Positions 46,250-58,206 of a stretch of DNA of 60,000 bases are shown here, piece after piece. The notes below the pieces were generated by a model, which did no database searches, was not told the DNA's origin, and was given only the letters and a program-made list of their open reading frames with translations. The DNA comes from Tubulanus polymorphus. Taxonomy: Eukaryota; Nemertea; Palaeonemertea; Tubulaniformes; Tubulanidae. The translations under genes were made by a program, and so were the position numbers. The stretch lies in NCBI RefSeq assembly GCF_964204645.1, contig NC_134026.1, positions 12,676,450-12,736,449 of the forward strand. The letters run 5' to 3'. How positions within the stretch are numbered: the stretch's first letter is position 1; each line of letters opens with the position of its first letter.

Positions 46250-46603
46250 TTATTCGAAATCTATTTCATGGTGCCCCTTTTCATTCTTACCTTTGTATAC
46301 GAAATAGAAATCTCCAGAACATAATTCTTCTAGATCTTCACTTGATAATCTATGAAATCTATCTGGTAAATATGTTCTGAATTTATATGTATTTCCTTTT
46401 AATCCTTCATATTCTAAGTGTATAACTAATTTATCTCCATATTTGTTAGTAACTGTATCAATATTTGTAATTAGATATTTCTTATGGATTATTAATTCTT
46501 TTAACTTCTTAAATTTATAATCTACTGATTTGACATTTGAAGTATCTTTTATTCTATCTAGAAATGATTTGTTGTTCTCACTGTGTGTTTGTTTACTCTC
46601 CAT
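46250..46603 (-). CDS. Polinton small protein, possible beta-barrel
   Basis: 117 codons, intact. Pattern: 'KFKKLKELIIHKKYLITNI', then 'KYGDKLVIHLEY', 'YKFRTYLPDRFHRLSSEDLEEL', and 'FYFVYKGK' with an acidic end. Alternating strands and its place between polB and the penton-like gene suggest a replication accessory, perhaps an OB-fold DNA-binding protein; this is a guess. Unlike most others, its start context is TTAAAATGG, not TAAATG. Confidence 0.5.
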   Translation of the reverse strand: MESKQTHSENNKSFLDRIKDTSNVKSVDYKFKKLKELIIHKKYLITNIDTVTNKYGDKLVIHLEYEGLKGNTYKFRTYLPDRFHRLSSEDLEELCSGDFYFVYKGKNEKGHHEIDFE

Positions 46604-46632
46604 TTTAATAACATATTTTTATTAAAATTTGA

Positions 46633-49600
46633 TTAACACGTTAGAATTCTTTTCATTATCTCGTTCTCTTTTGTTTCTTCTCTTTTAAATTTTAAGTATT
46701 CATCTAAATTACAACCATAAGCAACTGTATGAATTCCATCATCCAGAATATATCTTTTATCATCAAATGGGTTTAGACTTATCTTCTCTATTTCTTCAAT
46801 AAACATTTCATGATCTTCAGATCTTAAACATCTCATTTTATGTTTTCTAACTTCTTCATTGAATATACAATTGATGTAATCTTTGAAATGAATATTCTCC
46901 TCTACTACACTTTTGGTTATTCCTTTTAACTTTTTAGCTTCATGTTCTTTAGTTTTATATGAATACATTTTAGTTCTAATACCGATGAACTCTATCATTT
47001 CTTCACCACCTAATTCATCCTTAAACTTCCGTGGAACTTTTTTATTATCATTGCTAAACAATTCATGATCTTTAGGATAATTACTGAAATCAAAATGATG
47101 TTTTAATGTTTTTAAATCATCAGTTATGTTATCAGTTTTTATCTTTAATATGTAAGAATCTGTATCAAAATATAGTATTTCTATATGTTTTTCTCCAAAA
47201 AGTGGTTGTAATACATTATAATAGAATTCATACATTAGTAATTTTGATAATTCTAAAACTGATGCTCCAACATAGATTGGTTTATTAAATTTCATTGATG
47301 TTCTTCTCATCTTAACTGCAGCTAAATTTTCATCAAATATTCTGTTACCTAAAAACTTAGAATATGATTGTAAATGTCTAATTCTTTTACCATTACTAAC
47401 TTACTCAATATCATTTCTATTTCTAATATTTTCACAAGTCTTACCATAGAATGCATTGTTCATTAACTTGAAGAAATCTTTTTCGAAATCAGTTTTAGCT
47501 TCAGTTCTCTGTTTGGTGTTGAAATCTATATATTTTTCTAACCACTTAGATTGACTAAATGAAATATATCTATGAGTTACCATTAACTTTTCTGTATGAA
47601 TATGATTTTCAGGTTTAATTCTTTTTTGGTAATTTGATAATTCTTCATGAGTTACAGTTTTATGTTCGGGACAGTAAGCTATATTTCTAGATTTAAATTT
47701 TTTATCTTCAGGATATTCTAAATCTACAACAAAAAAGTAACCAGTATCTGAATCATCTGCAATATCTAGAATTCTTTTCTTCCAATCAAATTTATCATTA
47801 TTTTCATTCTGTAAAACTTCAGTTAATTCAAATACTCCATAAGGTTGTGGTTCCATCATTGCCCAACCATACAAATTATTTGCATCTATATATAATAACT
47901 TATATCCGGGGTTATCATTTACATCGAAATATCTATCCCCTAATACACCTGAAACTCCTCATCTTATAGATTTTTCAAATAATAATAATTGATCTATATT
48001 TGTTAACAAATCCATTTTTATATCTGTAAATTTTAAACCACAATCCCATGTTAAACCAGGTGATGAATAACAATGACATGGATCAATATTGAAATATTTT
48101 AGGTTTACATCTCTAAACCTTTCGAATATATCGGTTAATAATAATACATCTGATTTTAAATATAAATCTACTAATTGTCCATGATTTTCTATTTTGAAAT
48201 GATTCCAAATATTCAATGTTCTATTATATACTTCATCTTTAATATATTCATTTTTTAATTCATCATAGAATTGTTCTTTCAATAATTCAGTTATGTTAAA
48301 ATCATTATGATTTTTATAGAAAGAATATGGAATTGCGCCTTTATATCTCATTAATTGGAAATCATCATTATTTGGGTAGTGTTGCTTTAATATTTTTAAT
48401 TCATCATCAACTAATGATTTTGATAAGTTATCTAATGAACTATTTAAAAATCTATATGAATCTATAAATCTTAGGCAACCAAATTGGAATGATATATAAT
48501 TCTCAGATGTTTTAGCTAACATTCTAAATTTATAAGTTGGTATTTTATCTTTTGATCTATTTGAATTTAATCTTTCTATTTCATTATTAATTTCTTCTAT
48601 TTTATGACATAACTGTTTGATGAATAAATGTGCATCATATCCTGATAGATTATGAAATATAACTGGTACAAAATTAATTTTCTTAGCTTGTAAGTTACAA
48701 TTCTCATGTGCAGCGCCTCTAAACTTTCCGTTCAAATGATCATGGTCTCTTACTTTTTTATCTTTATAATTAAATATCTTTTCACAATAATAACATTTAT
48801 CTGCAGACGCAAATTCTTCTTTATCTTCTTCTGTCATTATAATTTCTATATCTGTATTCAATAATTTACTAAATCTTATTTCATATTCAATTAATAAGTC
48901 ACAAAAATGATTGATAACATTTTCATTTCTATAATTATAATATTCACTTTCAATTAGTTCTGGATAATCAGATTTAATATATAACCCGAAAGCAGCAGCT
49001 GATTGATGAATCTTTTTAATAGTATTTGTTATTGGCGGTTCATCTGAAAAATCATTTTCATTAGAATTTAATTTCTTTCTTTTATAATATATTTCTTTTC
49101 TATCTTGATCAGTTAATTCTTTATTTAATGATTCAAAATCTCCATATATTACAAATGGTACTTTATTTTTGTAATCATATTTTTTGAATTCTTATATTTT
49201 ATCCTTTTCATTTGGTAAAACTAATTAACAATAATCATGATTTTCACATAATTGTTTATGATTTAATAATGTACTTTCATTGCTGAATTTATGTAAACAT
49301 TTTCTACATAGATATATTTTATTATGGTGATCATTTTCTGTTCTAAAGAATAAATCTATTTGTTTAATCCACATATAATGATTCTCATAATATAGTATAT
49401 CTATAACATCATTTGAATCATAATCTTTTGATAGATATAAAGGTTCTAATGTATAATGTTTATGTTGTTACCTTTTGTATTTGGTAATTTGATTAAATCA
49501 AATACATTTATCTTTATATTATTATCTCTCACTATTTTTGGGATGTTTTTAATTATAACAGGATACTTATCTATCTTATAATTATTTTCAAATGGTTTAT

Positions 49601-50472
49601 GATGAGTTAATCTACAAATATTATAAGTTGCAGGATGTAAACAACTTATTATAGCCCATAGAAAACATTTATCATCTTCATTTTGTACATTTATTACAGC
49701 ATTAGTTTTAAATGGTAGTTTAATATAACTCGATGCTTCAATATCTGGTTCTTTATAATATGATACATTATTTTCATCAATTGGTTTTGATTTAGTTAAC
49801 TTATTATATTTTGTGTTATAAACATGTAAAGTCATAAATATTATTTCATCAAATATTAAACCAGATCCTTCAAAATATTTCTCTTCTATTTTAGTTTTTA
49901 CTTCATTATAACATTTATCTAATTTATCATCTATATGTTGTTTAGATATAATATGTTGTGAATGAGAATTTATATTATGTATTGGTTTATCTTCAGATTT
50001 TATGAATTTAACTTTAGAAGATATACTTATTTTAGGATATTCAACATCAGTAATTATTTTTATTATTTCTTTCATATTTTCTAAATGTTTTTTATTTTCT
50101 TCTAATGTTTTTCCTTTATGAAATTTAAACTCGATAGCTGCTGGACCAATATCACTTTATCACGGTTATCTCTATATCTTTTTTATTATCTAATGAATTA
50201 ATATATTTTCTTACATCTTCCATGTATGGTCTTTTATTGTTTAATTTATTTTTTATGCTTTTAATTGTCTTCTGTTTCTTATCATTATCTTTATCAAAAT
50301 AATCTTCACCTAAAATATCATTATTCTTATTTCTAATATGACTTTTAGATTTTAAATGTTCTTTATAATATCTTTTATCACTGAATGATTAATTACATGT
50401 ATCACATTTGTATGTTTCTTTTTCATTCTTTAATTCATCTAATTTAGTTTCTAATATATCATCTTCATACAT
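46633..50472 (-). pseudogene. polB: Polinton family B DNA polymerase, multiply broken
   Basis: About 1,270 codons. N-terminal C2H2-like finger ('YKCDTCN...SFSDKRYYKEH', TAA at 50389-50391), 'CFLWAIISCLHPATYN', and a second finger ('LCRKCLHKFSNESTLLNHK'). Exonuclease motifs are 'FVIYGDFESL' and 'FHNLSGYDAHLF'; an HNH-like 'VRDHDHLNGKFRGAAHENCN' lies between. Polymerase motifs are A 'YIDANNLYGWAM', B 'LMNNAFYGKTCEN' and C 'YFDTDSYILKI'. Breaks: frameshifts near 50150 and 49460, TAA at 49225-49227, 49192-49194 and 47401-47403, TGA at 47959-47961. All catalytic motifs survive, so decay looks moderate. The apparent ATG (50470-50472) touches the terminal repeat, so the native N-terminus may be lost. 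Confidence 0.88.
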
Positions 50473-50508
50473 CGACCTTTGATCTGAAAGCCTATTATCC
50501 CTATTACT
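50472..50508. repeat. Right Polinton terminal inverted repeat (37 bp)
   Basis: Identical in inverse to the first 37 bp of the left end. The similarity stops exactly where the polB frame begins, whereas the left arm repeat is at least 85 bp long. It is followed by AACCAC at 50509-50514. Confidence 0.88.
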
Positions 50509-50514
50509 AACCAC
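50509..50514 (+). repeat. Polinton target-site duplication, right copy
   Basis: AACCAC directly follows the terminal ...CTATTACT and equals 30532-30537. Confidence 0.85.
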
Positions 50515-53500
50515 CCCTCTTTGCAGGGATGCGGTATGATGTTTGATCTGACAGTTTCAAGTGGTTAATGGCTGATTCAAGTGCTTACAACGATGCTTAT
50601 TACTTCGTGGTACATGGTGGTTTAAAAAAAGATTTCATAATAATACGCTCACCGCGTGGGCTTCGTAGAGAGACCACTACCTGTGACCTTCCCAAATTTT
50701 AATTGTCCTGTCCGATTTGGTTTCATCCAATTGAGAGACTGCCTTTTCACGTTAGGGCATTTTTGGATCACGTCACTCCAGGAAATGGCTTTTGTGCCCC
50801 TTCGTCGGTTCCACATGTTTCATTTGAGCTATAGACCACAATGGTGACACCATGATGGTCAGTAACTGACCAATTGATATATCCCCGAGTCTGAACACTT
50901 GACTTCGAATTTCGGAAATTTATCATGTAATGTTTGTTTTCAAACAACTAAGGAATCATCATTGCAAATTCATCACTGACCATCACTGACCACCACTGAC
51001 CAATTGAAACTTCTTGAAAGAACGATATACCGGTACCGCATTTGGTGTGAAACTAGAAAGGATTCGCCATTAAAATTCATAAATTGACCATCACTGACCA
51101 CCACTGCCCAAGTGAAACTTCTCAAATATCGTGGTCGAATTCGAAAGTGCTTGTCGTCGTATTGCTATTTCTAGAAACCAGCAGAAAGTTTTTCAACTGT
51201 TTTTGAATGGCGTTGACATGATGGAAATTTATTACCCATAAATGGGTTACACATCTGGATCGCAGCACCTCACTTGCCGCAGTGCGTTATTTTCACTGCA
51301 TAGTAATGCTAATACATAAACTTTTTTACTACTTGACTCGTATCATCTGAACAGTACTGCGTTTGAAAACTCAACGAATAGAAAATGTTTGCGGGAAGCG
51401 CCTACAAATAAGTTATAATAAGATTAATTAATCGATGCATGAAAAACAATTAAATCACAAGGTGACTAACACCCGTCTTTTAACCAATCTGTGCGATACC
51501 AATTAATTAAATCATTAAACGCATTGGGTTCCTAATATTTGAAATCATGTGATACAATAGTTGTTCTTTAGACTTGGCCACTTTCATTTCAGACAACCGC
51601 GTACTAGACCAGTGGTCACCGAGGCATTAACCATACCTTCAAGTTTTGAAAATTCGATGGTAACGCGGATTCTTCGCCTCTAAAAACTGTTTCGTTAATA
51701 GTTTTCTTTATATGAAAAGTGTTCATAGGAATTGAAATTTGGAGTGATATCAGTTACAGCTGTAACCCTTTATCATTGTCAGTTCTTTTTTGGAATTCTA
51801 GTAGATTAGTGAAAATATCAATGATGAAGTTCACTTATTATATCAAGTACCGTTTTTACTGTCGCATGCGAGTCGAAACAAAAATATCTATCCAACTGCA
51901 TATCTTCGGGTATAAACTGTGATATCCTTCAGTATGTTATGAATATCTTTAAAAATTTGTGTTCTAGTATAATACCCGAAGGTTAAACTATCGGACACAT
52001 AAAAGATTCGCCATAATCAAAGTTTTTAAGAAAATCTTTCTTCGAGAAAGAAAGATCTTTAAAAGAAGGATTGGCGTCAAACTAATCCATAATGGACTGT
52101 TGTGAATTTATTGAATAATCCACCTGAGAAATTTCGGTACTCGAAAAACGCCTATTCATATAAATCAAAAATGCATGAATAACTTGACGTTATTTGCGGG
52201 TCTCATGAAACACTTTCGTGCGCTCTTTTTAAATCTAAAATAGCATAAATACATGCGTGTTTCGTTATAAACAAGGTTAAATTCCAAACGCACATGAAAT
52301 ATGGAGCCTGTATCACACGATATACACATCTTGAATTTTCTCTAACTACCTCGGCCTTTTCCAATTGGGAATGGTTCAGTTTTTTAACGGCCGACATTCA
52401 GAGGCACCTAAAAAACCGGTTGTATAGCACTTGAGATTTTCAGTGTAGGGCACATCTCACATCGACTCGGCTCGCGGTCGGTGGTTTAATGGGAACACAT
52501 CTGGTTGCTACTAGTTTAACAGTTGACGAATTCAGAAAACTTTTTTCAAATGTCTTTGATAACTTTTTAAACATAGTATTCTTCTTAATTACATTTCGCT
52601 GATTCCATAGATATTTTTTCATGAAAATTGCTCCAGTTATAACGGATTTAAACATACATGTAAAATGATTATTTTCAAAATATTCAATTTTCTCCGATTT
52701 TGAAGAAATTCTGACACAATATCATCTCCACTCGACACATGATTTTACTTCGGCGCCTTTGAAGGGAGTGTCACTTGTTGTTGAGTTCATATTTAGTCAA
52801 ACAAGAAGATATGCCTGATTCCTTTTTAGAATTTAGATTTCAACGGATATCATCAAATTACTAGAAAGGGACAGCAGCTTTCGGTCATCCGCAAAAAATA
52901 CCTAAAATGCTCTCCTAGGGTTATGGAAAAACATGTCACGAAACATACGGAAAATCCTTTGTTTGGTAGACTGAAATTATTGAACTCTTAAATAGCAACA
53001 TTCAGAGAAACAAAAACATAAGAATATATTCTCGCCCACCCTTTAAAAAAACAACGTGATTTCAATTGAAGATGACACGTAGCCTCATATCAAATGATAT
53101 AAACGCATCAGAGCCTATATATTCATTCTCTTTACGAGGATGGGTCTCCACATTCATAGGATACGATACGAGATTCGTGGGTACGAATGATGAATACAAC
53201 TGATAAAGCGCCAATTTCACTGATTCTTGCACATAAAGGTGTTTTAGAGTAATCTAGTTAACAGGTGTGTTTTAGGAGTATTTTGAATTTAAATTCAAAA
53301 CGGGGTTCATGACGAATATTGAGCATTCTAGGGCTGGAGCAAGAAACGTGTGGGATCGTCCGCCAATGGTATCGTCAAAGAAATAATAAGGAGCCAGTCC
53401 GTGGTGGCTATTGAAAGCGACGACCGCATGTGAATGCATTGATTGAATGACATCTCAAAAGTCAGATTATATAAAATTGAACATGATATAAGGATAGGTT

Positions 53501-56024
53501 ATTCCATATATACTGGTAAAAATGATGCCCAATATGTGATATAAATGTTCAATTAAAAAGTAGAAACCGAATCCATAATTCAGTCTGGTATTGTTATAAC
53601 ACCAAACACTCAAATTTAATCCTTTGTTAGATTGGTAGCCAGTGTAGATGAGCAAGAATAGTGGTCCCTAATTTTAATGTGGACTGTTCAACAAGTTGGA
53701 GTTTGTGTAGAGATGAATGAGTTTAAAATGGAGTGGAATTTAGATAATACTGTTTGAATGTCTATTACTCAATCTTTTTATTGATCATAAAAAATTGTGG
53801 TAAAATATTTGACTCTAGGGTTGGTTTTAGATTGTATCTCTCCACGCCAGAGGTAATCACGGATATTGGACTACACAAAATTCCTGGTGTACAGCTCAAC
53901 TTTTTAAATCCCTGGAAAATCTCGCCACGGATATATCTCAGTAATGATTAATTTTCCCACAAATTCTCCCCTTCGAAAAACCTAAACAACCAATATACGC
54001 TTGCTCTAAGTTTGCCAATGCACTATTGTGACCTTTTCTAGCTATTTGCACTAGCTGTTTGTCGCAAATAGATTGCATCCTCTATTACAGGAGTAAAGGA
54101 TATAGCTCTGGGACCCGTTTCTCAAAAGATAGTTTAAATTAACCATCATCCAATATGATACATGACTAAATACACTGAAAAAGATCAACTATGTACACAT
54201 TTCAAATTTCAAACCATGTTTTATCATTAGAAAATTACGACACAACGTTCGATCTCTCACTAGAGATAATCTTTTTGAATTTGTACACTGAGTTTTCGTA
54301 TCGTATTATCGTATTTTCAATTCTCTGCTTTTGAGTCAACAAGTACAAAGTTATTTTAGCAATGAAAATTTAATTGTCATTATAAATGTTAACTATCCGC
54401 TGGTAAACTTACTAACTTTTGGCAACTGACCTTAGATCGTGGAATGGTCTCAGGTGGCCTGCTGATCCACTCTTTATTTATACTACTAAAGAAATATACA
54501 GTATAAGACGTAAAAAGTATATGAACATATTATTTATCTTTATATCGCGATAATTCGTGTACGTATGATTGAAAAACGATATTCTATCGAATCTCATGGT
54601 ACTTATGATTATTGTGTATAGAATCAATAATTAGCAACCCTCCACGGATACGAAGCAGCCTAAGTTTACATCCTACCAAAATTATCCTCGAAACTCTCAG
54701 CATTATTTCAAGGGTCGGTCTTAGAAAATATATGAAGGACGTGCTCACAGGTTAACGAGGCCAAAAATCTTCCCCAAAATTTCAAATTTTTACAAGCAAA
54801 GATAATATACTTCATGCTTTTGGTACAGAAAAAAATACATGTCCACAAAATGCAAATTGTGTTATCAAAGTAAACGATTGAGTGTGGAATTGTTTCGAAT
54901 TCAATGTTTTCCCATTAACATTCCGGTATTTTTCAATAAGATAAGTCAAACTATTGTTGTGATGGCCAGTTGAATACTTCATCATTATATTAAAAGATAT
55001 GTTAGACTTAATGCATCTTTTCTTAGGCCTTACAGCTTTCTCTATTGGTTAGCGTTGTGATCACTCAAAATTAACCATAAGTTATTCTCACTGATCTACT
55101 ACATCTCTATAACAAAAATATATTTCATATCAGGCAATTAGCTTTGATCTGTGGTCAGTGGACAGCAGCTACGAAACATTTAAAACTACTACATTATCAT
55201 TCCATCTATTCATGTATATATAATATGATATGATATCTTCTTTGTTCAGTTTAAAAGTCTTGATCGTAAAAGTTTGACAAGTTTCGCATGTTGGTACGGA
55301 TACGCACGTTCACGCGAGTGAAATGTGCACGTTACAGGCCCAAATGCGCACGTTACAATTACAAATGGAAACGTTGTTCGTTCAGAACCCTACGTAAAAA
55401 TCTTATGCATTTTAGCGGAATTTCAAAGTTAGCTCGCTACCTACAACAAAAATCGGACAAGACTTTTTCAAGCGACAAATTTAAATGTAAGAGCTAGTAG
55501 TACTAACGAAGGATTCACTAAACATATAAATTACTTATGGGGGTTCTGGTTAGCACTGGTAACTGGTCTGTACTGGTCAAGCATTGGTCAGTTACACAAT
55601 TTTTAGATTAATGCCCACATCATATCTAGTTATTTGACACCAAACAACTTAATTGTTTGCAAACAAATAATTTACTATATGGTCAGTACTGGTCATGCAT
55701 TGGTCAGTTAAAAGACCATAGTCCACGCCACATTTGATACCAAACATGATTGGATTGTTTCGTTTCGAAAATTTATCTGTTGGGCAATTTGTGGTCAGCC
55801 CTGGTTCGTTAGGTTCTTATTTTGCGGGCATTTTATCTCGAACCACCGAAAGACCGAATCAAAATTAATTCACCAGATCGATAATTGCTGAAAATGAAGA
55901 TTAGTGTTTAACTAATAGACCTTGTCTGAACAAAATGTCTCTGGTATGGGTCCTATGGAATCATGTCCTTAACTGTACACCGAACTGTATCTTTGTACTG
56001 TATCTTTTTATGTTCACTACTACT
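50515..56024. other. Gene-free region with TGACCA motif clusters
   Basis: No gene or recognised protein in 5.5 kb; all frames are short. Two clusters of a short degenerate repeat stand out. CACTGACCA(C/A) units lie at about 50840-51120, and the inverted form (TACTGGTCA/CATTGGTCA) at about 55550-55810. A 10-bp hairpin (ATCTTTCTTC-GAG-AAAGAAAGAT type) lies near 52034-52058. The rest is ordinary A/T-rich sequence. Confidence 0.45.
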
Positions 56025-56869
56025 CAGGGGCGGATCCAGGGGGATGGGTAGACAGTATTGGAAGGAAATTTAAGGGCACCTTTCTGATCTTAGGGCAACC
56101 CAGTATCCAGGTCAATGCGAGCGCCGAAGGCGCGAAGTCCTTAGAGGGGGTCTGGGGGCCCACCCCCATAAAATTTTGAAAATATGGTACCATTTAAAGG
56201 CTTTTAGAGGGCTTCTAGAGGCTAGCAGAGCAATCCAGAATAAACGAATTCGAGACAAGATTTCAACACATGCGGATAAAAAATGAAGCTGGCGAACCCA
56301 TGAAAGAATGGTTGTCGCCAACTTCGCCTAGTGCCCCTATAATCTTTAAAAGTGCCCCTTAACAATTATACAGAATACGGCTAAGTGCCCCTTCATTGTT
56401 AACAATCGGCAAAAATTGCCTCGTCTTCACATTTATCCTTATGTCGTGTGCCATCTTCCAAACCGAAATTGCCCCTAAAATTTTAAAAATTAGGCAAAAA
56501 AGTGCCCTTTTCTTCAACATTTTCCGCGTATAGTGCCCTCTTCTAAAGTACGAGTGCCCCTTAAGCCCTCCCTGAAAAGGCAAGGAAGGACAAGGTGCCC
56601 TCATCTAAAGCATGAGTGCCCCTTGCAAAAGGAAAGTGCCCTTTTTAATTTATCATGATTAAAGGCTTTACAAATATGATTATCTCTCCTCACTTTCTTG
56701 GCAGCAGTATATACCGATTAATTTCATAATTATGCCCGGATTACGGACACGGAATTAGCGGTTGTTGAGATAATGCCGTCAAAAATATTGCCGGTGAAAT
56801 TTCGAAGGGCACTTAAAAATTCTAGACCGTATTGGGCAATACGGCTAATACGGTCTGGATCCGCCCCTG
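56025..56869. mobile_element. Non-autonomous DNA element with CAGGGGCGGATCCAG ends
   Basis: A perfect 15-bp inverted repeat CAGGGGCGGATCCAG lies at both ends of an 845-bp stretch. The interior repeats AGTGCCC(CTT) about nine times between 56330 and 56640. Flanks are ...ACTACT and ACTACC..., compatible with a short or mutated target duplication. CAGGGGCGG termini are common among hAT-like elements, but the class is uncertain. Confidence 0.65.
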
Positions 56870-57223
56870 ACTACCGTAATTGACTATGATGTTTTCAAGT
56901 GGTCTTAAGTAGCGCTAATAGCCGAAAGTCGTTGATTTATGTGAAATTTATATACAGCGCCACCCGTTGATAGTAAAACTAACCCGAGCAATACGGGTGT
57001 TAAATAGATACGCTAGCAAACCGGCATTCTCATAATTTTTCGCCACAACACCCCCTCCCAGCCTCCAACCTCTCCAGGCGGAGGCGATAATAAGCGAAAA
57101 TCGGATGTGGTGTCGTCTTACTCTTAGATATTGAATACTTTCCGGTCGATCAAACACAGCGCGCACGATACTGATTCACCACTGAATTCATAGATTTCGA
57201 CGTCACCGGCCGCGTTAGGGTGG
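56870..57223. other. Possible 3' LTR of gypsy 2 / spacer
   Basis: Non-coding. On the minus strand TGTTACATAGCC begins near 57232, right after the last coding frame, and could be an LTR start. No second copy is in the window to confirm it. Confidence 0.3.
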
Positions 57224-58206
57224 CTATGTAACATCCTGAACGCCGTAGGTCGCGTCACCTCCACCTGTCGTACAAACTCCGGAGTTGGCCACTGTCTTAA
57301 ATCTCGACGATTCGATGACGCACTGATTGCATATTACTCTGTCGCACGGTGACCCAAAATACCTATACGCACTGCGACCAGGAACAGGATGACAGTGCAG
57401 AAGGACCAACTGCTCGCACAATGCTAGACTCTCGTTGGCCTGACCACTCACTGATGACTCATGGACAACGACGTCTTCCGGCTTCGACGTATCTCTTGCT
57501 ATCTCTGATGGCTCGGTCGACGGTTCCTCGGCAATTACCGGCAGCGACTCTGCAGACGACTTAGCGACGGATGTCGGAGACTGTATTGCTGACGTCTTTA
57601 CACTAGTGGGCGGTTCGGTCGGTAGGCTATCGACGACGGTTGATAGTTTAACGCTTGCGACAGTCGGTGGATCATCGCTGAGGACGGGTGGAAGCTTCTC
57701 CGTTATTGAAGGTGGAAAAACTTCCTCCATGGTGCCCGACATCTCTCTCATAATTCGGGTGACGACGTCGGAGGCCGATCACCCTTCCGATTGACAGTTG
57801 GCGGGAGTGACCTCCATTGCCTGTTCTCTCGTCGAAGTTGCGGCCGGTTCGGGCGTCGACTTGCTCATCTTCTTCTAGTATTTCTTTTGACTCTGTTCTT
57901 CGCGTTTAAACTTTCTCTTGCCGGATACCGCGGTGACCGTAGACGTGACGTTCGACTCGGACAAGACTTGTGCTGGCGGGTCTCGGTCCCACGAGTCTTC
58001 CGCAACTTCGAGAATGCGCACTCTTTCCTCATGGTACTTGACGTGCCTGCGAGCCTTCAGCTTAGTGGCGAACTGCTTCCCACATTTCTCGCATTCGAAA
58101 ACCTTTCCCTCGCGGGTCCGGCCTTTGCAATACCGATTGTGCGCGTGGACGTTTTCTTTGTCCACTCTTCGCGCACAGTAGATACATTTAACTTTAGCTG
58201 ATTTAT
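57224..58206 (-). pseudogene. gypsy 2 zinc-finger frame downstream of integrase
   Basis: One frame of about 325 codons with a TAG near 57877 and a TGA near 57792. It begins after a tttgtag/G that resembles a splice acceptor. A C2HC finger ('CIYCARRVDKENVHAHNRYC') is followed by a classical C2H2 finger ('CEKCGKQFATKLKARRHVKYH'), a basic stretch, then a Ser/Thr/Pro-rich region (57751-57400). The frame ends in a Cys-rich segment ('CDRVICNQCVIESS'). It follows integrase in the same direction, where gypsy elements may carry an env or accessory gene. Nucleic-acid binding is likely; the role is unknown. Confidence 0.6.

Larger units (their letters stand above)
30538..50508 (-). mobile_element. Maverick/Polinton endogenous virus, full span with nested gypsy
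   Basis: Both ends share a 37-bp inverted terminal sequence starting AGTAATAGGGATAATAGGCT; AG...CT termini and 6-bp target duplications are Polinton hallmarks. The total is 19,971 bp, of which 5,961 bp is a nested gypsy element, leaving about 14.0 kb. Genes, all minus strand: protein-primed-type DNA polymerase B, small unknown protein, penton-like protein, four small proteins, a 440-codon conserved protein, a coiled-coil protein, major capsid protein, HNH nuclease, two small proteins, retroviral-like integrase. No packaging ATPase (Walker A) or adenovirus-type protease was found. Many genes are broken, so this is a dead copy. Confidence 0.9.

Noticed and set aside
41190-50472. Reassignment of TAA to a sense codon in the Polinton
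   Set aside because: Intact genes here (for example 44879-45100's upstream neighbour and 45474) also end in TAA, one break is TGA, and frameshifts accompany them. Decay is simpler, though the bias is reported for testing.
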